A stretch of DNA of 64,000 nucleotides, taken from Paenibacillus albus. Its GTDB lineage: Bacteria > Bacillota > Bacilli > Paenibacillales > Paenibacillaceae. Shown here piece after piece: positions 7,842 through 17,370 of the stretch; the stretch's first letter is position 1, and each line of letters begins with the position of its first letter. Position numbers and translations under genes: made by a program. The notes beneath the pieces were generated by a model. It was not told the origin of the DNA. It did not search any database and saw only the letters and a list, made by a program, of their open reading frames with translations. The DNA lies in assembly GCF_003952225.1 (NCBI RefSeq), contig NZ_CP034437.1:6062001-6126000 (forward strand). Direction: 5' to 3'.

Positions 7842-8756
7842 TTAAGATTGCTTCGGAGCATGGTCCTTCTGCTCCTTGTGCTCCCTGTTACCGCGTTCGC
7901 GCGGAGCGTGGTTCGTCTGCTCAGAAGCAGCGGCCACCGGCGCTTTGTTGTTGTTGAAATGCTGACGCTTGTTGCGGTTCCGTTCCGGACGTTCCGATCG
8001 GTTGCCACCGCCACCGCCTCCGCGCTCAGCGTTCCGCTCACCGCGCTGCTCCTGATTACGCTCGCCGCGATCCTGCCTTTCGCCACGTTCGCCACGATCC
8101 TGCCGTTCACCGCGCTCTTGCTTCTCGCCGCGATCCTGCTTCTCACCGCGCTCGTGCTGGTTGCGCCCTTGACGGCCACCGTGATCGCCGCCACGCTCCT
8201 TGCCGCCGAACGGCTTGCGTCCCTCGCGGCCGCCTTCCTTCTCGGCATCCTTGGCCGAGTCTTTGCGGTGGCTGTTGCGCTGCTGCTCACGACGCAGGTC
8301 ACGCTCAGCGCGCGGCATGAACTTCACTTGCTGATGCTCGCTCGCAGGCGCATCGCTCGATTGCGCCGTAGCCGCGACTGCGCGTGAAGCGGATACATAT
8401 GCATCCAGTGCGCCTTCCGCCAGCTCAAAGTCTTCGCCATCATGATCGTCGCTTTGCTCTCCGTCCTCACCGGATTTAGAGCCCCCTGGCTGCTTCTCCA
8501 GAACAAAGTAAGCGCAACCGAAATTGCAGTACTCATTAATATAATCGACCATCGAGGAGATCGCGCTTTCGCGCGTCACCTTCGGATGGTTGTCACGGAA
8601 GAACCCTTTGAGCCGCAGCTGATTATATCCCCAATCACCGATTACGTAATCGTACCGTTCCAGCACTTCACTGAATCGTTCGCGAAACGCTTCAAAGTTC
8701 CAACCGTTTCTATTTTCATGAATTAATTCGTAGGTTCTGCCGCCGATATGGATCAA
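7842..8756 (-). CDS. yutD: YutD-like protein (DUF1027) with long Arg-Gly-rich tail
   Basis: The first ~105 residues match YutD: IHIGGRTYELIHENRNGWN, then YDYVIGDWGYNQLRLKGFF and INEYCNFGCAYFVLEK. The function of the family is unknown. The start is TTG 8756 with GAGGGAGGGAG about 9 bases upstream; an ATG at 8873 lies inside lipA and is rejected. Known YutD proteins are near 100 residues; this one has about 200 further residues, acidic first and then strongly basic and disordered, with many RGE, RGG and ERGEKQDR-type repeats. The tail looks suited to binding nucleic acid, but that is inference. It lies 19 bases after lipA, the same neighbours as in B. subtilis. Confidence 0.85.
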   Translation of the reverse strand: MIHIGGRTYELIHENRNGWNFEAFRERFSEVLERYDYVIGDWGYNQLRLKGFFRDNHPKVTRESAISSMVDYINEYCNFGCAYFVLEKQPGGSKSGEDGEQSDDHDGEDFELAEGALDAYVSASRAVAATAQSSDAPASEHQQVKFMPRAERDLRREQQRNSHRKDSAKDAEKEGGREGRKPFGGKERGGDHGGRQGRNQHERGEKQDRGEKQERGERQDRGERGERQDRGERNQEQRGERNAERGGGGGGNRSERPERNRNKRQHFNNNKAPVAAASEQTNHAPRERGNREHKEQKDHAPKQS

Positions 8757-8775
8757 GTCTGCTTCTCCCTCCCTC

Positions 8776-9678
8776 TTACAGGGTTGCCGATAATTTGGCT
8801 TCGGTTGCCGATGCGGATTGAACCTGCTCATGCGCATGATACGAGCTGCGTACGAGCGGTGCCGATTCCACATGGCTGAAGCCGCGTTTCAGGCCCTCTT
8901 CTTTCAGCTTCGCGAACTCATCCGGATGCACATAGCGCGCAATCGCCAGATGGTTCTTCGTAGGCTGCAAATACTGGCCAAGCGTCAAAATATTGCAGTC
9001 CACAGCACGCAAATCGTCCATCGTCTGCAAAATTTCATCCCATTCCTCGCCAACGCCAAGCATAATGCTCGACTTCGTCGGAATGTTCGGTTTCATTTCT
9101 TTGGCGCGCTTCAGAAGCTCCATCGAACGGGCATATTTCGCCTTCGCACGAACGCGGTTCGATAAACGGGCAACCGTTTCAATATTATGGTTCAAAATGT
9201 CCGGATTCGCATCCATCACCGCTTGAAGCGCATCCCAATTCCCCATAAAGTCAGGAATCAGCACCTCTACGCTGCAGAGCGGCAGACGTTTACGGATCGC
9301 TTTGATCGTTTCAACGAAGATCATAGCGCCGCCGTCCTTCAGATCATCGCGCGCAACAGATGTTACGACGCAGTGTTTCAGCCCCATCTGTTCAGCTGCC
9401 TCGGCTACTCGTTCCGGCTCCTGCAGATCAAGCTCTGTCGGCAAGCCCGTCTTTACCGCGCAGAAGCGGCAAGCACGGGTGCAAATATCGCCAAGGATCA
9501 TGAAGGTTGCCGTACGATTCGCCCAGCATTCATAAATATTCGGACAACGCGCTTCCTCGCACACCGTATGCAGTGTCTTCGTGCGCATCATCTCTTTAAT
9601 TTCGGCATAGTTGCCGTCAGTCGTCAATCTTATGCGAAGCCAGTCCGGCTTGGGTACTCGTTCTTTCTCGTTCTTCAT
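8776..9678 (-). CDS. lipA: Lipoyl synthase
   Basis: Radical-SAM enzyme that inserts two sulfur atoms into protein-bound octanoyl groups to make lipoyl cofactor. Both iron-sulfur motifs are present: the auxiliary cluster [12 protein letters not shown] near residue 40 and the radical-SAM motif CTRACRFC near residue 66, followed by [14 protein letters not shown] and [11 protein letters not shown]. At 300 residues it has the normal length. It is followed by yutD; M23 peptidase and yunB lie upstream, matching the B. subtilis yunB / lytH / lipA / yutD neighbourhood. Confidence 0.96.
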   Translation of the reverse strand: MKNEKERVPKPDWLRIRLTTDGNYAEIKEMMRTKTLHTVCEEARCPNIYECWANRTATFMILGDICTRACRFCAVKTGLPTELDLQEPERVAEAAEQMGLKHCVVTSVARDDLKDGGAMIFVETIKAIRKRLPLCSVEVLIPDFMGNWDALQAVMDANPDILNHNIETVARLSNRVRAKAKYARSMELLKRAKEMKPNIPTKSSIMLGVGEEWDEILQTMDDLRAVDCNILTLGQYLQPTKNHLAIARYVHPDEFAKLKEEGLKRGFSHVESAPLVRSSYHAHEQVQSASATEAKLSATL

Positions 9679-9866
9679 AAAGGGAGTTAACCTGCTTTCT
9701 GTATTCTCTGCGTCTTATTATAGCACGTTTCGGATAAAAACCAATGATTTGCAGATCATAACAGGAGAGCATTACGCGAACCAATTGCAACCAATTTAAT
9801 CATTCAACCGGAGGCGATAACCCGCACATCCCGGTTGGCACTTGGAGGCCGATACTTCTGAGATCC

Positions 9867-10940
9867 TTGTGTTTACGCTTAATAACGGTCGTACTAGTTA
9901 TTAATCTGCAGTTCTTCGGCCTAGTCCAGGAACATACCGCAATCGCTGCTTCGGGAACTCCGCCAGCACGGGAAGCTCCGGCAGCGCAGAGCACAATCGC
10001 CAATAAAACCGATGCCAAAGACGACTCTTTCTCTAAAAGGCGCATCCTCTATGATGAAATCAGCGTCGTCACCCGAATTCCCTGGTTTCGACTCGCCGCG
10101 ATCGACCAGTATGAACGGACGATAACGAAGGCAAGACCTAAGACGCGCGAGCAGCTGGGCCAATACATCAGCGTGTTCGTATCGGAGTCTGAGTGGGCAG
10201 GGGAGCTCAATCCCGATATCAATGACCAATCGCCGATGTCGATCCGCTGGTTCAGCGGACTTGGCGAGGATGGCGATGGGGACGGGCTCGCGGTGCGAAC
10301 GAACGACACTGACTTACTGTATTCCGTTGCCAATCATTTGATGCGATTCGGTACGGAAGAGGACGATTTTTCAATCGGGTTATGGCAGTATTATCACAAT
10401 ACGAGAGCGGTCCAGCGCATTCGCCAGTTCGCCCGCCTCTATGAGCACTTCGGGACATTAAATCTGTTCGAGCATGCATTCCCGCTGCCAATCGGCGATA
10501 ACTATTCCTACAAAGGAACATGGGGAACGCGCCGCAGCTGGGGTGGCTACCGTATTCATGAGGGTACTGATATCTTTGCAGGCTATGGCGTTCCTGTACG
10601 CAGCACCTGCTACGGCATTATTGAGATAAAAGGCTGGAATCCATATGGAGGCTGGCGCCTTGGTATACGAGATCTCAATAATTATTATCATTATTATGCG
10701 CATCTGTCCGGCTATGACAAGGCGCTATCCGTAGGAAGCGCCGTTAAGCCCGGCCAAGTTGTCGGTTGGGTCGGAAGCTCCGGCTATGGACGTCCCGGAA
10801 CGAGCGGAAAGTTCCCGCCGCACCTGCATTACGGCATCTATCGAGACCGCGGCTTAGTCGAGTGGTCCTTCGATCCCTATCCGTCGCTCAGACAATGGGA
10901 GAACGATGAACGCCGCCAACTCCGCAAACGCAAATCATAA
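9867..10940 (+). CDS. lytH: Secreted M23 peptidoglycan endopeptidase (LytH-like)
   Basis: Cell-wall metallo-endopeptidase. Residues 1-29 form a signal peptide or membrane anchor ending near AIAAS. A middle region of unknown role follows, then the LytM domain with zinc ligands HEGTD (His231, Asp235) and HLH (319-321). B. subtilis LytH trims L-alanine side chains of spore cortex peptidoglycan, and the neighbourhood with yunB, lipA and yutD matches. The start is uncertain: the TTG at 9867 lies 18 bases after GGAGG, while a CTG at 9858 is 9 bases after it; no ATG or GTG is available in frame upstream. Divergent from lipA. Confidence 0.82.
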   Translation: MCLRLITVVLVINLQFFGLVQEHTAIAASGTPPAREAPAAQSTIANKTDAKDDSFSKRRILYDEISVVTRIPWFRLAAIDQYERTITKARPKTREQLGQYISVFVSESEWAGELNPDINDQSPMSIRWFSGLGEDGDGDGLAVRTNDTDLLYSVANHLMRFGTEEDDFSIGLWQYYHNTRAVQRIRQFARLYEHFGTLNLFEHAFPLPIGDNYSYKGTWGTRRSWGGYRIHEGTDIFAGYGVPVRSTCYGIIEIKGWNPYGGWRLGIRDLNNYYHYYAHLSGYDKALSVGSAVKPGQVVGWVGSSGYGRPGTSGKFPPHLHYGIYRDRGLVEWSFDPYPSLRQWENDERRQLRKRKS

Positions 10941-10942
10941 AG

Positions 10943-10991
10943 AAAAGCGCTCGTCAGAGGCCTGCTATAGGCTTAAGATGAGCGCTTTTTT
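10943..10991. terminator. Bidirectional terminator between lytH and yunB
   Basis: AAAAGCGCTC and GAGCGCTTTT flank a second small inverted repeat (AGGCCT...AGGCTT region), with A and T runs on either side. It serves the convergent M23 and yunB genes. Confidence 0.85.
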
Positions 10992-11002
10992 GCTGCTGCC
11001 GG

Positions 11003-11887
11003 TCATTCCCCGGTATTCGTATTCGCATTCGCATTTGAATTCTCATTTGAATTCGCATCCGTATTCGTCGAAGCAGGCACCGATCCGTCAGATCCAGCCG
11101 TTCCGCCCTCCGTTGGCGACGTCGTGGTGACGCCGTTCTTGCCATTTTGCATCGGAAGTGAAATATTCGGAGCATTCGGCGCGGAATCGCCAACCGGATT
11201 GCCCTTGTTGTCATAATAGTACATCGGCACATCGCCAACGACGAGCAGGTACGAGATCGGAATTTCCGTATCCACGAGCTCCGGCTGCGTATCGAACGGA
11301 ATGATGATGGAAACCTCCGCCACGATATGCATATACACCTCGACGAGGATCATATTAATCCCGGCATCCTTTTGGCGCGTGTCAAGATCGACCTTTACGG
11401 CGCCCATTGGCTCGAATTTAACCGGGATACGCGGACCGAATGAAGCGATAATGGCGCTGCCGAGCGCTTGGCCGAGCGGTATTTTCTCCGGGATGTCGCC
11501 CATATGGTTCAAGGTCGACTGCACCGTATCGATCGTCTCGGACGTAATGCGCATATGCTCGGAGTAATTCAGCATGAAGCCGGACACTTTTCCGCTCGCA
11601 TTCGTCTTCCACTCAATGAGCTTATCGACGGACGATTGATGAGCAACCTGCTCCGTAATCGCCTTATTGATCGCCTGCGTCGCAACCTGCTTGACGCGGA
11701 CCTTGGCAACAGCCATGAGCGGACCTTGTAAATTCCGTTCGACGAAAATAAACATCTGGAAGAAGAACAGTCCGAAGATGACCAGCAAAATAAGAACGAG
11801 CTTGCTTCGGCTCATCTTCTTGCCGCTGCCTCCCGATCGACGCCGGCGTCCGCTGCTTCGCCATCCCCTTCTTCCCCATCTGCGCAT
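11003..11887 (-). CDS. yunB: Sporulation protein YunB
   Basis: Sporulation protein, mother-cell expressed in B. subtilis, with an N-terminal membrane span. The protein opens with a very basic stretch (MRRWGRRGWRSSGRRRR), then a span at about residues 28-48 (LVLILLVIFGLFFFQMFIF), then the conserved YunB body with AINKAI, IPLGQALGSAI, GPRIPVKFEPMG and VEVYMHIVAEVSIIIPF. AGGAGG precedes the ATG. The last ~60 residues are a low-complexity Ser/Thr/Asn tail ending in alternating Asn-Ala and Asn-Thr, encoded by near-perfect six-base repeats (ATTCGC on the plus strand at about 11014-11064), a place prone to length change. Confidence 0.9.
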   Translation of the reverse strand: MRRWGRRGWRSSGRRRRSGGSGKKMSRSKLVLILLVIFGLFFFQMFIFVERNLQGPLMAVAKVRVKQVATQAINKAITEQVAHQSSVDKLIEWKTNASGKVSGFMLNYSEHMRITSETIDTVQSTLNHMGDIPEKIPLGQALGSAIIASFGPRIPVKFEPMGAVKVDLDTRQKDAGINMILVEVYMHIVAEVSIIIPFDTQPELVDTEIPISYLLVVGDVPMYYYDNKGNPVGDSAPNAPNISLPMQNGKNGVTTTSPTEGGTAGSDGSVPASTNTDANSNENSNANANTNTGE

Positions 11888-11963
11888 ATGGGCGCCTCCT
11901 TCACTACCGTTGTCCGCTGTCCCATTCCAAGCTTATGCGGCTAACAGGTAAAAAAGAAGACAG

Positions 11964-14243
11964 CTAGTTCAGCTCAATTAATCCAAGCTGTAAGCAGGCG
12001 CTGACCGCAAGCTTGCGAACCCCGGTCGTAAAGCGGATATCGACCATTTCCGCATTAATCGCAATAAGCTCGCCGCTGCCAAACACGCGATGCTTCAGCT
12101 GCGTGCCAGGCGCAATGCCTTTGAAGCTCTTAAGCGCATTGGGATTCGCCGGCACGAAGGCCTCCTCCGGCTTGCTAATCGTCACGCTGCCTGAAGCAGC
12201 TGTGCCGGGTGGCCTGCGCTGCGATGTCGTCACTCCCGAAGAATGCTGCTGCACCGGGGGCTCCGCGTTCGGGTCCTGAATATATCGAACGGCAGCAACG
12301 AACTCGGATTCCTTCACTTCCTCGCCGTCCCGTTTGCCGTATGCGATCAGCTCCAGCTGCTGCTTCGCCCGCGTCATGCCAACATAGAAGAGCCGCACGG
12401 CCTCCTCCATCTGCTCGGACACTTCCCCATCGACCTTCTTATTATCTTCGCTCGAAGGAATGATGCCGTCGATGAGATCGATGATGTACACGCGCTCGAA
12501 CTCAAGTCCCTTCGCGCTGTGCAGCGTCGAGAAGGTTACGGCATTGGTGTTCTTATTCTTCTTCGACGCCTTCATGACCGCTTCCAAGTACTTCAATCTC
12601 TTCGCAAAATCCTCCAGCGTCTCCAAGCCATCCGCAATATCCTCAAGCGTGTTCAAAATCCCGATCAGACTCTCCTTACGGAAGCCGAGCCGTTCACACA
12701 TCCGATCCAGCGCCCGCTCATAGCCGAGCTTGTTCCGAATCGTCCGAATCGCTTTGCGCGGCTGCATCTCCTTCAGCGACTGGAACGTTTCCTTGCATTC
12801 GAGCAGCTGCTTCGGCTGGTAATCCTGCACCGGTACATGATTAATGAGATTATCGAAGACCGATTCGTTATTCTGAATGCGAAGCAGCGCCGCCATTTGG
12901 GTTTTGGAAATATAGCCGCTCATCTTCGTATGAATTTTCTCCAGCAGCTCCGGTCTCTTGTCCGTATACGCCATCCGCATGAAGCCAAGAATATCCTCCA
13001 ATATCCAATGAGAAAAGAAACGGTTATCGCCGTCCTTCATATAGAACGGAATGCCTCGGCGCTCGAACTCATTCATGAGCGTTATCGAGGACGAATTGTT
13101 CCGGTACAGCAGCGCCACCTCGCGCAGCTCCTCAATCCGCAAAACCTTCTCCGCCACATACTTGGCCTGCTGTTTGTAATCGGCGAGGCTTTTGATCCGA
13201 ATGGGTCTGCTGGTGGAGTTGCGTGTAAACATGTTCTTGTCATAGCGATTCTTGTTGCGCTTAATAAACTGGTTCGCGATTGATACGATGTTCTTCGAGG
13301 AGCGGTAGTTCTGCTCCATCTTCAGAATCGCCGCATCTGGGTACACGTTCTTGAAATCGAGCAAATACTGCGGTTCCGCCGCACGCCATGTATAGATACT
13401 CTGGTCATCATCCGCAACAACGCACAGACAGCCATGCCGCTTCACGAGCTTCTCGATAATCGCATGCTGAACCATCGACGTATCTTGGCTTTCATCCGTC
13501 AGCACATAATCGTACTTATTCTGATATTTCCACAGCAGCTCATTGCTCTCTGCAAGCGCACGATTGCCGATAACGAGCATGTCGTCGTAATCAACCAGCA
13601 GCTTGTCACTGCGCGTACGCTTGAATGCTTCATATTCCTTCATAATAAGAGCGGCTTCCTTAACGTCGCAGTTCACGGATGTCCACTGATCCTCGGGAAT
13701 GAGCTTATTCTTGATATAACTGATGAAGGTCGTCAGCTCCTCCATCTGCTCTTCCGTGATGTTGTCGTTATGGATTCGCTTATAGAGATCACGCAGAATC
13801 AACTTCTTATGCAATGGCGGGTTGTCTTCATCGAAGCCCTCACCTTCGCTCTCATTGTCAACGGAGCCCTCAATAATTTGCCATGAAACCCGGTTGCGTC
13901 GCAAAAACTCCCGCATCAGCTCGAATGCGAGACTGTGAATCGTCGAGAAATCGACGCTGCCCGCAGGATGGTCCGGGAAGAAACGGCTGAACCGCTCCTT
14001 CATATCCTGCGCAGACGCCTTGCTGAACGTGACTGCCTTAATGCGGCTAGGGTGAACACCCTTCACCTCAATTAAGTAGCCAATTCGCATTATAATCGTT
14101 GTCGTCTTACCCGAGCCCGGCGATGCAAGCAGCAGCAATGCGCCTTCCGTATGAAGCACAGCCTGACGCTGCACCTCGTTCAGCTGAACGCCAAGCTCGT
14201 CCTTCTTCCGCTCAAAAAAATTCGTTGTCGTTGCTTTCGTCAT
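11964..14243 (-). CDS. yjcD: UvrD/PcrA-superfamily ATP-dependent helicase, YjcD-like
   Basis: Superfamily 1A DNA helicase of 759 residues, the same length as B. subtilis YjcD. Visible motifs: Q-motif LNEVQRQAV, Walker A ASPGSGKTT near residue 41, motif Ia KAVTFSKASAQDMKERF, motif II VLTDESQDTS near 251 (DESQ where PcrA has DEFQ), motif III VADDDQSIYTWRAA, motif IV YRSSKNIV, motif V STLHSAKGLEFERVYI and motif VI LFYVGMTRAKQQL. The C-terminal ~100 residues end in the small beta domain (LKHRVFGSGELIAI) seen in PcrA-type helicases. All ATPase motifs look intact. It is monocistronic. Confidence 0.9.
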   Translation of the reverse strand: MTKATTTNFFERKKDELGVQLNEVQRQAVLHTEGALLLLASPGSGKTTTIIMRIGYLIEVKGVHPSRIKAVTFSKASAQDMKERFSRFFPDHPAGSVDFSTIHSLAFELMREFLRRNRVSWQIIEGSVDNESEGEGFDEDNPPLHKKLILRDLYKRIHNDNITEEQMEELTTFISYIKNKLIPEDQWTSVNCDVKEAALIMKEYEAFKRTRSDKLLVDYDDMLVIGNRALAESNELLWKYQNKYDYVLTDESQDTSMVQHAIIEKLVKRHGCLCVVADDDQSIYTWRAAEPQYLLDFKNVYPDAAILKMEQNYRSSKNIVSIANQFIKRNKNRYDKNMFTRNSTSRPIRIKSLADYKQQAKYVAEKVLRIEELREVALLYRNNSSSITLMNEFERRGIPFYMKDGDNRFFSHWILEDILGFMRMAYTDKRPELLEKIHTKMSGYISKTQMAALLRIQNNESVFDNLINHVPVQDYQPKQLLECKETFQSLKEMQPRKAIRTIRNKLGYERALDRMCERLGFRKESLIGILNTLEDIADGLETLEDFAKRLKYLEAVMKASKKNKNTNAVTFSTLHSAKGLEFERVYIIDLIDGIIPSSEDNKKVDGEVSEQMEEAVRLFYVGMTRAKQQLELIAYGKRDGEEVKESEFVAAVRYIQDPNAEPPVQQHSSGVTTSQRRPPGTAASGSVTISKPEEAFVPANPNALKSFKGIAPGTQLKHRVFGSGELIAINAEMVDIRFTTGVRKLAVSACLQLGLIELN

Positions 14244-14448
14244 TGCGTTCTAACCCTTCCGTTCTTCCATTAACGATAGCGATTCCTCTCCTTCTTCATT
14301 CGAAAGAGGGAATCTACGTTCCCATTTTTCACGATAATACTAGTATCGCTTGTGAGCGCCGCCTGCTGCAATAGTTATTTTTAGTTATTTTCTGCCTAGT
14401 ATTTCGAAACGGTTCTGCTACGCTGATTTCATAGGGAGGGGGATAGAT

Positions 14449-14937
14449 ATGACGATTGAGCTTGTGCCAGTCGATAAAGATAACCGAGAAGTTCTCTACA
14501 GTTTATATCAATACTACTACTATGACTTCAGTCCATATACCGGAAGCGAATTGGGGATAGATGGACGGTATTCGGTAAATCTGGAGCATTATTGGGAGGA
14601 TCCCAGGTGGAATCCTTACCTCATTTGTGCCGGGAGCAGCCTCGTAGGTTTTCTAGTCATTCTTTTCGAAAATCTCGATACGGAGCCTGATCCGACTCAT
14701 GTCATCTATGATTTCTTGATTCTGAGTAAGTATCGGAGACAAGGACTTGGGAAGGCGGCGGCCGTGCAAGCATTTGATCTTCATAGAGCGAATTGGAAGG
14801 TTGCTCAGATGAGTGTCAATCTTCCGGCACTGCACTTCTGGCGGGATGTTGTGGATGAATATACGTCCGGGCAGTATACGGAACAATTTCGCGAGGATCG
14901 CAACAAATATATACAATCGTTCAATAATAGAGGCTAG
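14449..14937 (+). CDS. GNAT family acetyltransferase
   Basis: A 162-residue cytoplasmic N-acetyltransferase. The acetyl-CoA loop is YRRQGLGKAAA (R/Q-x-x-G-x-G/A pattern) near residue 100, preceded by the beta4 strand VIYDFLILSKY. The N-terminus carries an unusual run of tyrosines (YQYYYYDFSPY), known in members annotated only as GNAT proteins. GGAGGGGG lies about 8 bases before the ATG. The acceptor substrate cannot be deduced. Upstream (14244-14448) there is an inverted repeat GATTCC.CTC / GAG.GAATC near 14281-14314 but no further gene. Confidence 0.85.
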   Translation: MTIELVPVDKDNREVLYSLYQYYYYDFSPYTGSELGIDGRYSVNLEHYWEDPRWNPYLICAGSSLVGFLVILFENLDTEPDPTHVIYDFLILSKYRRQGLGKAAAVQAFDLHRANWKVAQMSVNLPALHFWRDVVDEYTSGQYTEQFREDRNKYIQSFNNRG

Positions 14938-14956
14938 CAGCTCAGGCTTAAAAGAC

Positions 14957-14986
14957 AAAAAAGAGCGGACCCGATCAGTCCGCCCT
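14957..14986. terminator. Hairpin terminator between convergent genes
   Basis: AGAGCGGAC and GTCCGCCCT pair around a 7-base loop; six A lie on the left side, giving a T run for the minus-strand ADP-ribosylglycohydrolase gene, and CTTTCT on the right. Confidence 0.75.
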
Positions 14987-15006
14987 TTCTCTATTCTCAC
15001 TAGCAG

Positions 15007-16110
15007 CTACCCCAGCATCTCCGTTACAAAGCCATTAATCCCCTGCAGCCGCGACTGAAAGGCCTCGTACATACCATTCGATTGCTCTGCAATCGTCTTC
15101 CTGCTGCAGCTGAACTTGTTTAAGCTTGCAGCTTGATCCACCTGCGCCACAAGCTGCTCCGGTAACGCTGCACCGCCGCTTAATGCGCCAGCGATGCCTG
15201 CTGCGAGCGCCGTTACACTCGCAGTATCTCTGCCCATATTGGCCCCTGCGATAAGCGCGTCATAGACATTACCATCAACCAGCTTCACAATGCAGATGGC
15301 TTTGGTCACCACTTCATTCGCAAAGCTATTGCCGTACGGTACACCGCTGCCATGATATAAACGGTCGAATGCTTCACGCAATTGTTGGAAGTCCGTGCAG
15401 TTATCAACCAGTCGCAAGCCCTTATCCAGCTCTTCAAGCACATTATCCCGCAGGTATCCGTATTTGTAGCCGTCAATCTGCATCCCAACATCCTTGTAAT
15501 TACAGTGCTCATACAGATCATGGATGACACTGTCAATTGTCGCATCCGGCTTCGTTGCGGCAGCAATAGCCGCTGCTGTAACCCCCGACCACTTCACCCC
15601 GTAGCTTCGCGAAGCTTGATAGAGCTGCCCGAGCTCGAATGCATCGCGAACCGCATTCTTCACATCACCGGCATTAACGAGACCAACCGGATGGCAATAG
15701 CCGGCGAAGCTGTTCAGCCCTGCATAATCGCAATATTTGCCCAAATCACGTGCGGGTAAGCCATTGTTCGCAAGTGCAAGCAGACCGATGTCGAATGGCT
15801 CCATGACCTTCTCGGCATGACTTCGAATCAGGTCGGCATTCCATATCGCGCGCACATCTTCTGCCGTAACGCGGTCCTGCCGCTCGCAGATTGCTGTAAT
15901 TAAGAGCTTTTGACGTTCGATGCCGCTCTCCGTCGTTCCCGCCGGCCGTGACCAGACTCGCTCATAAGGCAGCAGCTTGTTCAACACCCCATACTTGCTC
16001 GCAATCTCCTGCCAGCTCCAGCCTTGCACGGGAGCCCCCATTGCTGCGCCAACCTGCGCGCCGGCAATACAGCCGTAAAATTTATCCTTCAAGCTGACTC
16101 TTCCGCTCAT
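15007..16110 (-). CDS. ADP-ribosylglycohydrolase family protein (second of tandem pair)
   Basis: A 367-residue all-helical protein of the ADP-ribosylglycohydrolase (DraG/ARH) fold; family members remove ADP-ribose from proteins or small molecules with two metal ions. Diagnostic segments are FYGCIAGAQVGAAMGAP at the start and NMGRDTASVTALAAGIAGA near residue 290, holding the metal-binding aspartate region (GxDTD in classical members; here GRDTAS, with one acidic ligand replaced by Ala). The start is ATG 16110 with GGGGAG about 10 bases upstream; a GTG 9 bases earlier is possible. The paralogue upstream is 24 bases away, so they are co-transcribed. No peptide signal is seen. Confidence 0.85.
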   Translation of the reverse strand: MSGRVSLKDKFYGCIAGAQVGAAMGAPVQGWSWQEIASKYGVLNKLLPYERVWSRPAGTTESGIERQKLLITAICERQDRVTAEDVRAIWNADLIRSHAEKVMEPFDIGLLALANNGLPARDLGKYCDYAGLNSFAGYCHPVGLVNAGDVKNAVRDAFELGQLYQASRSYGVKWSGVTAAAIAAATKPDATIDSVIHDLYEHCNYKDVGMQIDGYKYGYLRDNVLEELDKGLRLVDNCTDFQQLREAFDRLYHGSGVPYGNSFANEVVTKAICIVKLVDGNVYDALIAGANMGRDTASVTALAAGIAGALSGGAALPEQLVAQVDQAASLNKFSCSRKTIAEQSNGMYEAFQSRLQGINGFVTEMLG

Positions 16111-16134
16111 CTCTCGCACGCTCCCCGGTTTTTT

Positions 16135-17202
16135 TTACAATGCACCCATCAAATTCGAATAAGCTTTCAACCGCGTCAGTCTGCTGGTGTAGGCTTGATA
16201 TAAGCCCTCCGCATGCTCCTGAATCGTGCGCTGAGAGTTCGTCACCACATGCAGGGTAGTCGCATAATCCGTCTGTTTGATCCAAGCTTCTGGAACAGTC
16301 GAGATCCCCGTTAGTGCTCCAGATATGCCAGCCGCAACTGCGGTTACACAGTCTGTGTCACGTCCCATATTAACTGCAGCGACTGCCGCGTCTTTGACAT
16401 TGCCCTTCGTCCAGTTGAAGATACAGATTCCCTTCGTCACAACTTCGTTCGCGTAGCTGACTTCATAAGGAATGCCTCGAATGTTATAGGATTCATAGAG
16501 CGCTCTTCGAAACTCACGGTAATCCGCAATACGCGCTGTCCGCTTCAGCTCGCGGTCAAGCTCGCTGACCACAACATCCGGATCACAATGATCATAGATT
16601 GCGCCGAGCACGCTATCTAGCGTTGCACCAGGCTTCGTACCGGAAGCGATGGCAACGGCGGTCACCATCGCCCACTTCAGCCCGCGTCCATTCATCGTCT
16701 GGTACAGCTGGCCGACTTCGTTCACATCGTCGATGGCTCCGGAGATGTCACCGGCGTTGATAAGACCGATCGGATGGCAGGAACGGGAGAAGCTGTTCAG
16801 CCCTGCATAATCGCAATATTTGCCGATGTCCCGGGCAGGAATGCCGCTCTTCGCCATCGCCAGCAGCACTGCTTCGAACGGCTCCGAGATCATGCCGGCA
16901 GACTCGGGCTTAATGCCGGATATCCACATTTTCCGAACATCCTCAGCGGTTACGCGGTCCTGCTTCTCCATAATGGCAGAGATCATCAGCTTCTGGCGCT
17001 CGACACCGTCCTCGGTCGTGCCTGCTTCACGCATCCAGCCATTGTGAAAATGCTCATAGGGCAGCAGCTCCTCCAAAATGCCGTATTCCGCGTCAATGCG
17101 CTCGAAATCCCAGCCTTCTACCGGCGCGCCCATGGCGGAACCGATATGTACACCTGCAATGCAGCCATAAAATTTGTCAAATAAGGCGACTTGCTCGCTC
17201 AT
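16135..17202 (-). CDS. ADP-ribosylglycohydrolase family protein (first of tandem pair)
   Basis: A 355-residue paralogue of the following gene with the same landmarks: FYGCIAGVHIGSAMGAPVEGW at the start, GTTEDGVERQKLMISAI, GKYCDYAGLNSF and NMGRDTDCVTAVAAGISGA near residue 275. Unlike its partner it keeps GRDTDC, with the second aspartate of the metal site, so it is the better candidate for an active hydrolase. AGGAGAG lies about 10 bases before the ATG. It is divergent from the nucleoside hydrolase gene, with a 168-base gap that should hold both promoters. Whether the substrate is ADP-ribosyl protein or a ribosyl small molecule is unknown. Confidence 0.87.
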   Translation of the reverse strand: MSEQVALFDKFYGCIAGVHIGSAMGAPVEGWDFERIDAEYGILEELLPYEHFHNGWMREAGTTEDGVERQKLMISAIMEKQDRVTAEDVRKMWISGIKPESAGMISEPFEAVLLAMAKSGIPARDIGKYCDYAGLNSFSRSCHPIGLINAGDISGAIDDVNEVGQLYQTMNGRGLKWAMVTAVAIASGTKPGATLDSVLGAIYDHCDPDVVVSELDRELKRTARIADYREFRRALYESYNIRGIPYEVSYANEVVTKGICIFNWTKGNVKDAAVAAVNMGRDTDCVTAVAAGISGALTGISTVPEAWIKQTDYATTLHVVTNSQRTIQEHAEGLYQAYTSRLTRLKAYSNLMGAL

Positions 17203-17370
17203 TAGCTTGATCTCTCCTCTTCATTAGGTAATCTGCTAGATACGAAAAGCGGTGCAATAATCAAACTTGCTTTGAAAGTTGAACATATTCGGAGCGTTTG
17301 CAGCTCGCCTATAATGATCTCGGGTAGTGTACGAATCTATGGAGACAGATGAAAGGGTGTAGCGGATAAG

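Noticed and set aside
12243-13283. 346-codon plus-strand frame inside the helicase gene
   Set aside because: Antisense shadow of a gene with all helicase motifs intact; the shadow product has no recognisable features.
14244-14448. Riboswitch or T-box leader upstream of the GNAT gene
   Set aside because: Only one short inverted repeat near 14281-14314; no conserved riboswitch motif could be recognised.
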